Of a DNA stretch of 33,338 bases, positions 25,453 to 33,338 are shown one piece after another. Position 1 is the first letter of the stretch; every line of letters begins with the position of its first letter. The notes under the pieces were generated by a model. The model saw only the letters and a program-made list of their open reading frames with translations. It was not told where the DNA came from and did no database searches. This stretch comes from an uncultured Rhodospirillales bacterium (GTDB lineage: Bacteria > Pseudomonadota > Alphaproteobacteria > Rhodospirillales > UBA2165), in assembly GCA_905614355.1 (NCBI GenBank), contig CAJQSN010000065.1, positions 1 through 33,338 of the forward strand. Direction: 5' to 3'. The position numbers and the translations under genes were made by a program.

Positions 25453-26008
25453 TTTTTGCAATATTTAGGAACCCTTTCCGCAAACGCTCATGGAAATCTA
25501 TATCCATAAGTTCATAGCGATTTTCGTCATTTTTAATTTCGTTTTTATTTTGTGCAGAACGTTCTTCTGTTCGTGCAAGCCCTACCTTTATGGGTAAGTC
25601 TAAAATTATAGTCATATCAGGCTGCATGTTTCCCGCAACAAATTGTTGCAGACTCTGTAATGCTTTCTTATTAACTCCGTGTCCATAGCCTTGATACGCC
25701 ATTGTTGAGTCAGAGAAACGATCTGTCAAAACCCATTGACCAATTTCAAGCGCGGGAGAAATAATAGTATTAATATGATCCCTGCGTGCAGCACAATGAA
25801 GCAGTGTTTCTGTTACAGCATCCCATCGTTCTGGGGGACCATCCACTAATAGACTACGGATTTCTTCTGCTCCTACTGAGCCACCAGGTTCTCTAGTTTT
25901 AGTGACATCAAGACCTATCGATTTTAAAGTTTCATATAGAAATTTTATTTGAGTAGTTTTACCGCCTCCTTCGCCCCCTTCAAAGCTGATGAATTTACCT
26001 CTGATCAT
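25448..26008 (-). CDS. tmk: Thymidylate kinase, truncated by a frameshift
   Basis: Phosphorylates dTMP to dTDP, an essential step. P-loop FEGGEGGGKTTQ at residues 9-20, the TREPGGS dTMP-binding motif, LLHCAARRDH, and DRFSDSTMAYQG are all intact. The frame then ends after FLNIAKK at 186 aa, whereas the family is about 205-220. An A6 run at 25457-25452 immediately precedes the TAA at 25450-25448. The missing C-terminus is present in the +1 frame, so removing one A restores a 221-aa enzyme. Either a base error, a real mutation, or frameshifting/slippage explains this. It follows dacA by 44 bases. Confidence 0.93.
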   Translation of the reverse strand: MIRGKFISFEGGEGGGKTTQIKFLYETLKSIGLDVTKTREPGGSVGAEEIRSLLVDGPPERWDAVTETLLHCAARRDHINTIISPALEIGQWVLTDRFSDSTMAYQGYGHGVNKKALQSLQQFVAGNMQPDMTIILDLPIKVGLARTEERSAQNKNEIKNDENRYELMDIDFHERLRKGFLNIAKK

Positions 26009-26052
26009 TGTTTAAAACCTATTGGCATGGGTTATCCCTATTAGAGTTCTAT

Positions 26053-27189
26053 TCATTCTGACTCACCCCATAATAAATATTCAGCGGCTTTTCCCAATCT
26101 TAAGAATAAGCCTAATTTACTGACGCTGGTTTCAGAAATTAAGGGCAGTTCAATATTTTTTTGGTTTGGTATTTTGATTTTCAAGATAGCTAAAACTTGG
26201 CCCTTTTGGATTGGGGCTGAGACCGGTGTTTTCATAGCAACCGTAACCTTCATGCGTCTACGCGCCTTACGTGGCAAAGTTAAAACAAGGTCTTTTTCAA
26301 TTAACAGGGGAATTGAACCACGTTCTCCCATCCAAACCGCAGCTTTAGTTACAGTTTCTCCGGCTTTGAAAAGAGTGTAATTATTAAACTCCCTAAAGCC
26401 CCAGTCTAATAATTTTTCGGGCTCTGTCCTCCGTGATTTTTTCGATGGCAAACCATTAATAACTAAGATAAGACGCCGATTCTTGCGTATGGCACTGGCA
26501 GTTAGACCATATCCACCAGCCTTAGTATGCCCAGTTTTTAAGCCATCTGCTCCTAAGTTTCTATAGATTGTTGGGTTACGATTAGGTTGTTTGATACCGT
26601 TATATGTAAAGACCTTCTCATTATAATAGTGATAAAAATTGGGAAAGTTCTTAATCGTTGCGTTGGTTAAAATTGCTAAGTCGCGTGCGGTAGTTTCATG
26701 TCCCGGATCAGGCCAACCGCTTGCATTTACGAAATTAGATTTTGTCATGCCAAGTTTTTTTGCTGTTACGTTAAGGCTATCAGCAAAAGCACTTTCAGAT
26801 CCGGATAGTCCCTCCGCTACAACGATCGCCGCATCATTACCCGACTGTACAATAATACCGCGGATTAAATCTTCGACTTTGACCCGAGATTTTAATTTTA
26901 CAAACATTTTTGAACCACGTTTACGCCAAGCTTTTTCACTCACTCTGAACGTATCAGTTAATGATAGGCCTCCATCTTTGATACGTTCAAATAACTTATA
27001 TACGGTCATGATTTTACTCATGGACGATGGTGTCATTAACTCATCTGGATTTTTGGAAAACAAAACGGTGTTTGTAGTTGCATCCACTAAGATAGCTTGT
27101 TTACCAAGAGTTTCGAATGCGTGGCTTGCATTCGAGTTTGTAAACATAAGACTTAGTACAAGTGCAAATAAGGCCTGCTTAATTATCAT
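26053..27189 (-). CDS. dacA: D-alanyl-D-alanine carboxypeptidase (PBP5/6 family)
   Basis: A periplasmic low-molecular-weight penicillin-binding protein that trims pentapeptides in peptidoglycan. Residues 1 to about 23 are a signal peptide. The active-site triad of motifs is SMSK with Ser56 and Lys59, SGN at 116-118, and KTG near residue 215. A C-terminal PBP5-type beta domain ends in a hydrophobic, probably amphipathic helix (LFLRLGKAAEYLLWG) for membrane attachment. GGAG, 5 bases before the ATG at 27189, makes that the start; an in-frame extension to 27234 would mask the signal peptide. The gene follows rlpA and precedes tmk on the same strand. Confidence 0.95.
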   Translation of the reverse strand: MIIKQALFALVLSLMFTNSNASHAFETLGKQAILVDATTNTVLFSKNPDELMTPSSMSKIMTVYKLFERIKDGGLSLTDTFRVSEKAWRKRGSKMFVKLKSRVKVEDLIRGIIVQSGNDAAIVVAEGLSGSESAFADSLNVTAKKLGMTKSNFVNASGWPDPGHETTARDLAILTNATIKNFPNFYHYYNEKVFTYNGIKQPNRNPTIYRNLGADGLKTGHTKAGGYGLTASAIRKNRRLILVINGLPSKKSRRTEPEKLLDWGFREFNNYTLFKAGETVTKAAVWMGERGSIPLLIEKDLVLTLPRKARRRMKVTVAMKTPVSAPIQKGQVLAILKIKIPNQKNIELPLISETSVSKLGLFLRLGKAAEYLLWGESE

Positions 27190-27333
27190 GTGAACTCCGA
27201 CACTGCTATTCAGCCAATATGCCTTACGTAACACATGTTGTTAGTACTCAAAAGCCTATTTTTTCAGTATATAATTCGATGAGCAGAATAAAACCTTAAT
27301 AATCTTCTATAGTAAGAAACAAGTTGGTCGTTT

Positions 27334-28284
27334 TTAATCAACAACAATTCTAGCATTGTTAAAGCCTGCCCGAATAACCCGCTCTAGTATCTCATCTGCG
27401 TTATTAATCGCATCTATTGGTCCCGTACGCACGCGAAAAAATTCTTTCCCTTTTATTATAAAAGAACTAACGCTTATATTTCCGAGTTCAGATAACTTGG
27501 CTGCTGTTTGATTTGCGTAATCGAACCGCGTAAATGCTCCTGCTTGAACATAGATATTTGTGGGAGATACGGGTCTACTAACAATTTTTTCTGCTTGAGC
27601 AGGGTTTAGCCCTTTATTAAGGGCCGCCCTGTTCAATGTCTTTTTAGCTTTATATTTTAGTATTGTTTTTCCTGGGTTTCTGGCAGAAGGTGGACTTAAA
27701 CTACCGCTTGCTACACGTGGCTTAGCAACGTTTAGGTTTCTGCGAATTGGTGTTCCAAATTTAGCTAGTGTTGCCCGATTCCGGAGACTGTGAGCAAGCA
27801 TGCGACTTTCGTCAGCCAGAATTTCAACGTGGACCTTTGCCGTTCCTTTTCGATGGAAACCTAAGAGTTGAGCTCCACGTCGTGACATATCAATAATTCT
27901 GCTAAATGCATATGGACCTCGGTCATTGATCGTAACTTTGATTGACCTTCCATTTTCCAGGTTAGTAACTTGAACTATACTCGGCATTGGCAATGTTTTA
28001 TGGGCTGCGGTTAGAGCATTTTGATCATATGTTTCACCATTTGCGGTCATTTTTCCATCGAACCCAGGGCCATACCATGACGCTATTCCAGTTTTATTAT
28101 AACTATAATCAACCGCGGGATAATACCATATACCTTTAATTTGATATGGAGAGCCAATTTTGTAACGTCCTTGCTGTTTTTTATCTTGTAGGCCAATGCG
28201 TTTTGCCGTGTGAACTAAAAGTTGTGTCTGAGCACAAGCGCCAAGAAAAAATATTGTAATTAAAACAGTTAATATTTTGTACAA
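27334..28284 (-). CDS. rlpA: Rare lipoprotein A (RlpA), septal lytic transglycosylase
   Basis: An outer-membrane lipoprotein that cleaves denuded glycan strands at the septum. A short signal ends in the lipobox LGAC with Cys17. The RlpA double-psi beta-barrel covers about 64-155, with GIASWYGPGFDGKMTANGE, the catalytic Asp in TINDRGPY and IDMSRRGAQLLG. A basic, low-complexity linker (about 160-235) leads to a C-terminal SPOR domain at 240-316 starting IYVQAGAFTRFD. The start is a TTG with TGGGGT just upstream. A promoter with a palindrome at its start site precedes it. dacA lies 144 bases downstream. Confidence 0.95.
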   Translation of the reverse strand: MYKILTVLITIFFLGACAQTQLLVHTAKRIGLQDKKQQGRYKIGSPYQIKGIWYYPAVDYSYNKTGIASWYGPGFDGKMTANGETYDQNALTAAHKTLPMPSIVQVTNLENGRSIKVTINDRGPYAFSRIIDMSRRGAQLLGFHRKGTAKVHVEILADESRMLAHSLRNRATLAKFGTPIRRNLNVAKPRVASGSLSPPSARNPGKTILKYKAKKTLNRAALNKGLNPAQAEKIVSRPVSPTNIYVQAGAFTRFDYANQTAAKLSELGNISVSSFIIKGKEFFRVRTGPIDAINNADEILERVIRAGFNNARIVVD

Positions 28285-28303
28285 ATTGACCCCAATTTTT
28301 AGA

Positions 28304-28316
28304 ATGATACTATCAT
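28304..28316. promoter_or_regulatory. 13-base palindrome at the rlpA transcription start
   Basis: ATGATA and TATCAT flank a single C in perfect symmetry, directly downstream of the -10 box and over the expected start of transcription. This is a typical position for a repressor operator. Confidence 0.4.
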
Positions 28317-28345
28317 ATTATATACTTGTACGGGTAAAACCTTAA
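28317..28345 (-). promoter_or_regulatory. putative rlpA promoter
   Basis: On the minus strand TTAAGG (28345-28340) and a perfect TATAAT (28322-28317) are separated by 17 bases. Transcription would start near 28310, leaving a leader of about 25 bases. The -35 box is a weak match. Confidence 0.45.
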
Positions 28346-28382
28346 CAGGCTCTTTCGAAACGGTAATAGTCCTGGAAAATAC

Positions 28383-29384
28383 TTAATTTCCAATCCGATC
28401 AGCTAACATGCCAACTGCAATAGCAAAAAAAGTCGACCGGTTCCACTTTAATGTAACGTTATAATTACTATAAACCATGTAAGCCTTCCCATGCTTTTCT
28501 GTCTTTTTATTTCTAGCAACTACGATTGAGGCTAAAAAATTTTGTTTTGGTAAATTGCTACCATCTAACCCCCTTACACCAATTTTTTGCCACTCTTTAA
28601 TACCTTTTCTGACTTTTTTCCTTATTAGTTCATTGTCAAAATTTCTTGGTAATTTAACTGCTCTTCCCCATGTCTGATTTAATTTCCAGCCAGATTTTGC
28701 GAGATAGTTTGCTGCTGAGGCAAACGCATCACCTTTATTATTCCAGATATCTCTCTTGCCATCACCGTCGTAATCTACAGCAAAATTCTCAAAACTTGAG
28801 GGCATAAACTGAAAATTACCCATGGCACCTGCCCAAGACCCCTTCATTTGATCATGACTAATATGGCCTTGGTTTAAAATTCTCAAAGCCCGAAAGAGTT
28901 CGCCTCTAAAATATTTACCACGGCGCCCATCGAAGGCAAGCGTAGCCAGTGAGTGGACTACTGAGTAGCCTCCAAAATGTTTTCCAAAGCTCGTTTCTAC
29001 GCCCCAAAAAGCCATGATAAAGCGAGGCTGAATGCCATATTTTTTAGCAATTTTATCCATCAACACTTTATTTTCAAGATACTTTTTTTTACCACGTTTA
29101 ACTCGTGAACTTGGGATTACTTTATTTAAATACTGCTGGAAGGTCAGGGTGAATTCTGGTTGCCTTCGGTCCAGTTCAATAATCCGTACAATCGGTTGAA
29201 AGCCTTTAAATGCTGTGTCAAAGGTATCTTTCCGTATACCCTTATTTAGCGCTTCTATCCTAAGTTTCTGTAACCAGCTATCTATGTTTTCCTTAGCGCT
29301 GACCATGGATGAGTTGAAAATAAAAAACAGAGCCAGTGAAGCAAAAATTATTCTGAGATGAATTCCTAGGTTACGAAGGGGCAT
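28383..29384 (-). CDS. MltB-family lytic murein transglycosylase
   Basis: Cleaves peptidoglycan glycan strands to form anhydromuramic ends. The first 30 residues form a signal peptide ending about VSA; there is no lipobox, so it is likely soluble in the periplasm. The SLT-like domain has the catalytic Glu in WGVETSFGKHFGG, then AFDGRRGKYFRGEL, SWAGAMGNFQFMPSSFE and the YDGDGKRDIWN segment typical of MltB. No C-terminal peptidoglycan-binding domain is present in the 333 aa. The ATG has AAGGAAA upstream, 10 bases after the YdcF-like gene, so these two are cotranscribed; rlpA follows after 98 bases with its own likely promoter. Confidence 0.93.
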   Translation of the reverse strand: MPLRNLGIHLRIIFASLALFFIFNSSMVSAKENIDSWLQKLRIEALNKGIRKDTFDTAFKGFQPIVRIIELDRRQPEFTLTFQQYLNKVIPSSRVKRGKKKYLENKVLMDKIAKKYGIQPRFIMAFWGVETSFGKHFGGYSVVHSLATLAFDGRRGKYFRGELFRALRILNQGHISHDQMKGSWAGAMGNFQFMPSSFENFAVDYDGDGKRDIWNNKGDAFASAANYLAKSGWKLNQTWGRAVKLPRNFDNELIRKKVRKGIKEWQKIGVRGLDGSNLPKQNFLASIVVARNKKTEKHGKAYMVYSNYNVTLKWNRSTFFAIAVGMLADRIGN

Positions 29385-29394
29385 AATAATTTCC

Positions 29395-30192
29395 TTATAT
29401 TTTAGGTTTGGGATATAGCTCGCTTGTATGTCCAGATAACCAATAAAACACTAATCCAATACATTCGTGGATAGCCAATGAAAATGAGCTTAAGCCAGAA
29501 ATAAAATTTAATCCAAGTTTAAATTTTATTTTAGATGGCGTTCTATAATCTACCGGATAAGCTAAAACATTCCATTTATTATGTCGGAAGCTCGCTATTG
29601 CTCGCGGCATATGAAATGCTGAGGTAATAATGATCCAATGCTGATTTTTCGATGGGTTCACTAGTTTTTTTGAAAAGGATGCATTTTCTGTAGTATTCCG
29701 GGATTGGTTCTCAAAAATTATTTGATCAAGATTTACGTCCAGGGCTTTTAATAGTGGGTAAACAAAATCAGCTTCCTTAAGTTCTTGCCGTCCAAAGATT
29801 CCTGATCCACCTGAGTAAACAAGTTTTGCTTTAGGGTATACCTTTGAAAGGCGAGCAAATTCAGTTATTCGTTCAGCGGCACTATTAATCGAAATTTGCT
29901 TTCGATCTTTTGTTAAGTACTGATCAACCACGCCACCAAGAACAATAATTCCCTCAATGTTTTTAGGCAGTGGCTCTACCACCGGAAAACGATTTTCAAG
30001 ATGGTTTATAATTACCGTACCAATTGGCAGTAAAGTTACTAAGGCTGCAGAAATAGCAGTAAAAGTTATAAGAATTTTAAGTGTATTGAACCATTTTATC
30101 CAAGCAAAAAAAGCTGCTGACAAGATAGCTATCAATATTATATTACCGGGGTCAGCAAAAAACCAAAATACCTTGGACAAGTAAAAGAACAT
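29395..30192 (-). CDS. YdcF/ElyC-family envelope protein (DUF218)
   Basis: An inner-membrane protein of 265 aa with two N-terminal membrane segments (about 12-34 and 36-62) followed by a DUF218 domain. Typical motifs are GIIVLGGVVDQY, the SAAERITEFARL helix, AKLVYSGGSG, NTTENASFSKK and ITSAFHMPRAIASFR. E. coli ElyC, of the same family, is linked to lipid carrier/peptidoglycan integrity in the cold, which suits the neighbouring cell-wall genes; this is inference. The ATG lacks a clear ribosome-binding site. It is divergent from the IlvD/Edd-family gene. Confidence 0.85.
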   Translation of the reverse strand: MFFYLSKVFWFFADPGNIILIAILSAAFFAWIKWFNTLKILITFTAISAALVTLLPIGTVIINHLENRFPVVEPLPKNIEGIIVLGGVVDQYLTKDRKQISINSAAERITEFARLSKVYPKAKLVYSGGSGIFGRQELKEADFVYPLLKALDVNLDQIIFENQSRNTTENASFSKKLVNPSKNQHWIIITSAFHMPRAIASFRHNKWNVLAYPVDYRTPSKIKFKLGLNFISGLSSFSLAIHECIGLVFYWLSGHTSELYPKPKI

Positions 30193-30278
30193 TATTCGGT
30201 GATAGCGTTCTTCGTATTTAAGAGCAACCCCAGTTTCACTCCGTTGCGTATTGATATGTGCTCAAAAAATATAATTAT

Positions 30279-30290
30279 TAGTTATAACTA
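30279..30290. promoter_or_regulatory. 12-bp palindrome in the ydcF-like/dehydratase divergent region
   Basis: TAGTTATAACTA is perfectly symmetrical and lies in the 199-base divergent region. It could be an operator or a chance AT-rich palindrome. Confidence 0.3.
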
Positions 30291-30308
30291 TGTAAATGTT
30301 TAGGTGCT

Positions 30309-30332
30309 ATATCGTTTGCAAATCATCGATAT
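30309..30332. promoter_or_regulatory. inverted repeat upstream of the IlvD/Edd-family gene
   Basis: ATATCG and CGATAT flank a 12-base spacer that itself begins with the palindrome TTTGCAAA (30315-30322). It abuts a possible promoter (ATGACG at 30331-30336, 18 bases, TAATAT at 30355-30360), so it could be a repressor site for this gene. Confidence 0.35.
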
Positions 30333-30391
30333 GACGGCAATAAGTTGGATGGTTTAATATCTACGTTAAAGGTAAGTTAGGATTAAGTGCT

Positions 30392-32116
30392 ATGAGAAAA
30401 AAAAAAATGAAAGACCTGCGATCTCAACGTTGGTATGAGCCAAACAACATGCGGGGGGTTAGTTCACGTGCTCGATCTCGTCAAATGGGGTTCGGTCCAG
30501 AAGATATAAATAATAAACCACGTATTGGAATTATTAATACCTGGAGCGACATGAATACTTGTCATTCGCATTTCAGAGATCGCGCAGAAGAGATTAAACG
30601 TGGGGTATACCAATCAGGTGGTTTTCCAATTGAGTTGCCGGCTATGTCGCTTGGCGAAATTTTAGTTAAGCCATCTACAATGCTGTACCGGAACTTTCTC
30701 GCCATGGAGGCTGAAGAATTAATGCGTTGCCACCCTATTGATGGTGTTGTTTTAATGGGCGGTTGCGATAAAACGACCCCAGCGCTTTTGATGGCAGCAC
30801 TTTCAATGAATATTCCAGCAATATATATGCCGGCTGGCCCAATGTTACGGGGGTACTATGCCGGAGAGACGCTTGGAAGTGGAACTGATGTATTGCGTTA
30901 TTGGGCCGATCATCGGGCTGGATTGATTGACGATGAGAAACTTGAAAATGTTGTTGGGGGAATGTCCCGCTCTGCGGGAACGTGTATGGTCATGGGAACA
31001 GCGGCAACAATGATGGCTATTTCAGAAACACTTGGTATGACTTTGCCTGGGGCATCATCAATTCCAGCTGTTGATTCAGCCCATGCTTTGATGGCATCGG
31101 CGTGTGGGCGGCGGATTGTTGATATGGTGTGGGAAGACTTGAAACCTAGAGATATCATGACAGAAGCTGCTTTTGACAATGCTACAATTGTGGACATGGC
31201 TATGGGCGGCTCAACCAACGCAATGATCCATTTAATTGCAATAGCTGGCCGAGCTGGCATTAAACTTGATTTAGAACGTTTTGACAATATTTCTAAAAAA
31301 ACACCGGTACTCGCTAATATAAAACCGTCGGGTAAATTTTTAATGGAAGATTTTTATTATGCTGGGGGTATTCGAGGTTTAATGAACCATCTCGGTGATA
31401 AGCTTGATTTATCACAGATTAATGTCACAGGTGGTACACTTGGTGATGCTGTAAAGGACCAACCGGTTTATTTAGAAGATGTGATTAGAACTCTAGATAA
31501 TCCACTTTATCCGGAGGGTGGAACTGCGATTTTATGGGGAAACTTATCACCGAACGGATGTGTTATAAAACAAACTGCTGCAGATCCAAAGTTTCATCAG
31601 CATAAAGGAAGAGCAGTTGTTTTTAGAGACTATGCCGATCTTCATCTCCGGATTGATAATCCAAATTTGGATGTGGATGAAAACTCAGTTCTTGTTCTGC
31701 AAAATGCAGGCCCTATTGGTGCTCCGGGTATGCCGGAATGGGGTATGTTACCGATTCCGAAAAAGCTGCTAGAAAAAGGGGTCCGCGATATGGTAAGGAT
31801 TTCTGACTGTAGAATGAGTGGCACTGCGTATGGTACCTGTGTGTTGCATGTAGCCCCTGAGGCAGCAGTTGGTGGCCCACTTGCTCTGGTCCAAAACGGA
31901 GATATGATTGAGCTTGATATTCCAGCACGAAGAATTCATCTTGAAGTTTCAGATGATGAACTAGAAAAACGCCGCGCTCTGTGGAAACCTCCAATTTATC
32001 CAGCCACTAGAGGGTATACTGCTTTATACGGAAAACATGTCACCCAAGCTAATGAGGGTGCGGATTTTGATTTTCTACATGCTGGTGATGAAACTCCAGA
32101 GCCTTTAATATTCTAG
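30392..32116 (+). CDS. IlvD/Edd-family dehydratase, probably sugar-acid type
   Basis: A 574-aa iron-sulfur dehydratase. Predicted cluster ligands are Cys57 (NTCHSH), Cys125 (GGCDKTTP) and Cys198 (SAGTCMV); the C-terminal MSGTAYGT carries the proposed catalytic Ser. Overall it resembles pentonate dehydratases such as L-arabinonate dehydratase (LRSQRWYE, MLYRNFLAMEAEE, GSGTDVLRYW) more than biosynthetic dihydroxy-acid dehydratase, so I do not call it ilvD with confidence. The ATG at 30392 is followed by an 11-A run ending in a second in-frame ATG at 30407, which is an alternative start. A transporter and a GST gene lie convergent downstream. Substrate is unproven. Confidence 0.9.
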   Translation: MRKKKMKDLRSQRWYEPNNMRGVSSRARSRQMGFGPEDINNKPRIGIINTWSDMNTCHSHFRDRAEEIKRGVYQSGGFPIELPAMSLGEILVKPSTMLYRNFLAMEAEELMRCHPIDGVVLMGGCDKTTPALLMAALSMNIPAIYMPAGPMLRGYYAGETLGSGTDVLRYWADHRAGLIDDEKLENVVGGMSRSAGTCMVMGTAATMMAISETLGMTLPGASSIPAVDSAHALMASACGRRIVDMVWEDLKPRDIMTEAAFDNATIVDMAMGGSTNAMIHLIAIAGRAGIKLDLERFDNISKKTPVLANIKPSGKFLMEDFYYAGGIRGLMNHLGDKLDLSQINVTGGTLGDAVKDQPVYLEDVIRTLDNPLYPEGGTAILWGNLSPNGCVIKQTAADPKFHQHKGRAVVFRDYADLHLRIDNPNLDVDENSVLVLQNAGPIGAPGMPEWGMLPIPKKLLEKGVRDMVRISDCRMSGTAYGTCVLHVAPEAAVGGPLALVQNGDMIELDIPARRIHLEVSDDELEKRRALWKPPIYPATRGYTALYGKHVTQANEGADFDFLHAGDETPEPLIF

Positions 32117-32144
32117 AATGTGATTCATATGTGAAGTTCTATAT

Positions 32145-33146
32145 TTAAGGCCAACTCCATCCTATAATTTTCATCAGAAATTCGGGTAGCATAAATTGGT
32201 CTAATATAAATTGGGTGCTTAGTGAAACAGCAATAGCCCCCAGTACTGACGAAGACATGCCAAGTAAAACCCACTTTCCAAAAGCCTCATGATTTCGGTT
32301 TATAAACCATGAAAAAATTACTTGAAAAACTACTGTAGTTTGCTGTATCGGGGTGACCACGGTGACGGGGGCGATTGTTAAAGCGGTATATCTAAGCATC
32401 TGAGAAATCCCGATTAATATAGCTGACATTGAAAACCAACGAAGCGAAGTTTTTGATATGTCTAAAACACTGTGAAGTTTAGCTGGATTTAATAAAATTA
32501 ACAAAATAATACAGACTGCTGCACTGTACGAGATTACAACGCCAGCAATACCGGCCGTGGAATCTAAACTACCTATGGCAGCCCTGACGAACACAGGACT
32601 TGCTCCAAAACCGAATGCAGAACAAATCCCAAAAAAAATACCTTCAGCATAATTCGGGATAAATTTTATACGTGTTATTGTATCTGTTTTATTCTGTTTT
32701 TCCATTCTGTTCGAAAATGTTTTACGATCACGCAACATGATTATTGGTCCTAGGAGGACAAGAGAAATTCCAAAAAATCTGATTGGAGTGAGTGTTTCAT
32801 CTAAAAAAATTATAGCCAGTGTTAATGATAAGATGACGCTCAATTGCTGAAGCGGACGAACCAACAAGCCTCCCATAGCTTGAGTTGCTCGTATGTTACA
32901 ATATCTTCCAAAAGCAAAATGAACGGTGCCAGCAACGGCTAGTAAAAAATAATTCTGTGTTGAAAATTGCCAGATTTGGTTCCATGATCCAACTGCAACT
33001 GAAATTATAATAAAAAAAGGTAACCCAATTCCTAACGAGATTACCATACCCTGCAAAACAGTACCCGTTAAAACGCCTCGCCTCACCGATACAGCGTTCA
33101 TTCCAAAAAACGCAGCTGAGGCAAAAGCCAGGATTGTCCCTAACAA
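32145..33146 (-). CDS. EamA/DMT-family transporter
   Basis: A drug/metabolite transporter-superfamily membrane protein of 333 aa with about ten hydrophobic helices arranged as two EamA repeats: residues about 1-135 (ending LDETLTPIRFFGISLVLLGPIIM) and about 165-310 (ending with the PVTVVTPIQQTTVVFQVIFSW segment). The charged connector at about 138-160 is presumably cytosolic. Start is a TTG with AGGAAT upstream; an upstream TAG in the same frame prevents any longer version. The substrate cannot be inferred. It lies 36 bases downstream of the GST gene on the same strand and converges on the dehydratase gene. Confidence 0.88.
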   Translation of the reverse strand: MLGTILAFASAAFFGMNAVSVRRGVLTGTVLQGMVISLGIGLPFFIIISVAVGSWNQIWQFSTQNYFLLAVAGTVHFAFGRYCNIRATQAMGGLLVRPLQQLSVILSLTLAIIFLDETLTPIRFFGISLVLLGPIIMLRDRKTFSNRMEKQNKTDTITRIKFIPNYAEGIFFGICSAFGFGASPVFVRAAIGSLDSTAGIAGVVISYSAAVCIILLILLNPAKLHSVLDISKTSLRWFSMSAILIGISQMLRYTALTIAPVTVVTPIQQTTVVFQVIFSWFINRNHEAFGKWVLLGMSSSVLGAIAVSLSTQFILDQFMLPEFLMKIIGWSWP

Positions 33147-33182
33147 TACATATTCCTATAATAAAACAGCCACTCTTTTTAA

Positions 33183-33338
33183 TTAGTCGTAAGGACCCCA
33201 AGCGCGCCCAACTGCGGGTCTTCTCTCTATTACGTCATGCCAACGCTTTAAATTTGGGTAATTATCTAAACCAATCCACTTTTTATGACCAAAGATATGT
33301 ACATCTGCAAACATCGAAATATCTGCAACTGAGAAATG
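33183..33338 (-). CDS. Glutathione S-transferase, C-terminal part (cut by the window end)
   Basis: The last 51 codons of a gene that begins outside the window. The translation includes HFSVADISMFADVH, the conserved capping-box (S/T-x-x-D) helix of the GST C-terminal domain, and then YPNLKRWHDVIERRPAVGRAWG, matching the NLKRW...RPAV ending of bacterial GSTs. The N-terminal thioredoxin-like domain is not visible, so the class cannot be decided. The TAA is at 33185-33183. Confidence 0.85.
   Translation of the reverse strand, partial: HFSVADISMFADVHIFGHKKWIGLDNYPNLKRWHDVIERRPAVGRAWGPYD

Overview
The window reads as an AT-rich alphaproteobacterial chromosome segment, most likely from a small-genome, possibly marine lineage near Rhodospirillales. 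That placement is inferred from gene content and base composition, not measured. Supporting signs are a fused ispDF, a nifR3/dusB-ntrB-ntrC-ntrY-ntrX-trkA block, hfq-hflX near mazG, and a rlpA/dacA-tmk-holB-metG block. Spacing is tight and TTG starts are common. I see no tRNA, rRNA, CRISPR array, transposase, integrase or phage gene.

Layout. 1-3175: the end of a Rieske [2Fe-2S] protein, a small conserved hypothetical, cutA, fused ispDF (isoprenoid precursors) and a CcsA/YpjD-like membrane protein. 3266-13511: a plus-strand run with dusB, two nitrogen two-component pairs (NtrB/NtrC and NtrY/NtrX), trkA (K+ uptake), a D-amino-acid transaminase-like enzyme and a HAD phosphatase. 13512-16178: an inverted-repeat-rich leader, hfq, hflX and an inositol-monophosphatase-family enzyme. 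16195-18741: minus-strand mazG, a PhnP-like metallo-beta-lactamase and tatD. 18820-21317: a tight plus-strand trio for CoA metabolism (methylmalonyl-CoA epimerase-like, MenB-like crotonase, class III CoA-transferase). 21371-22366: a Gfo/Idh/MocA oxidoreductase with an FNR-type box upstream. 22717-30192: a long minus-strand run for cell wall and replication/translation, transcribed as ydcF-like, mltB-like, rlpA, dacA, tmk, holB, metG. 30392-33338: an IlvD/Edd-family dehydratase, an EamA transporter and the C-terminal end of a glutathione S-transferase.

Most of this is housekeeping and I do not see a convincing new multi-gene system. The strongest anomaly is tmk: its reading frame stops early at an A6 run, while the expected C-terminus of thymidylate kinase continues in the +1 frame and ends by overlapping holB. 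Next are three mutually exclusive inverted repeats upstream of hfq, a perfect FNR-type box between metG and the Gfo/Idh gene, and the four-gene metabolic block that appears to split a usual metG-tatD-MBL run. Several starts were moved from the longest possible frame (cutA, dusB, ntrB, ntrX, the transaminase, the Gfo/Idh gene, holB, dacA), mostly on ribosome-binding-site or family-length evidence.
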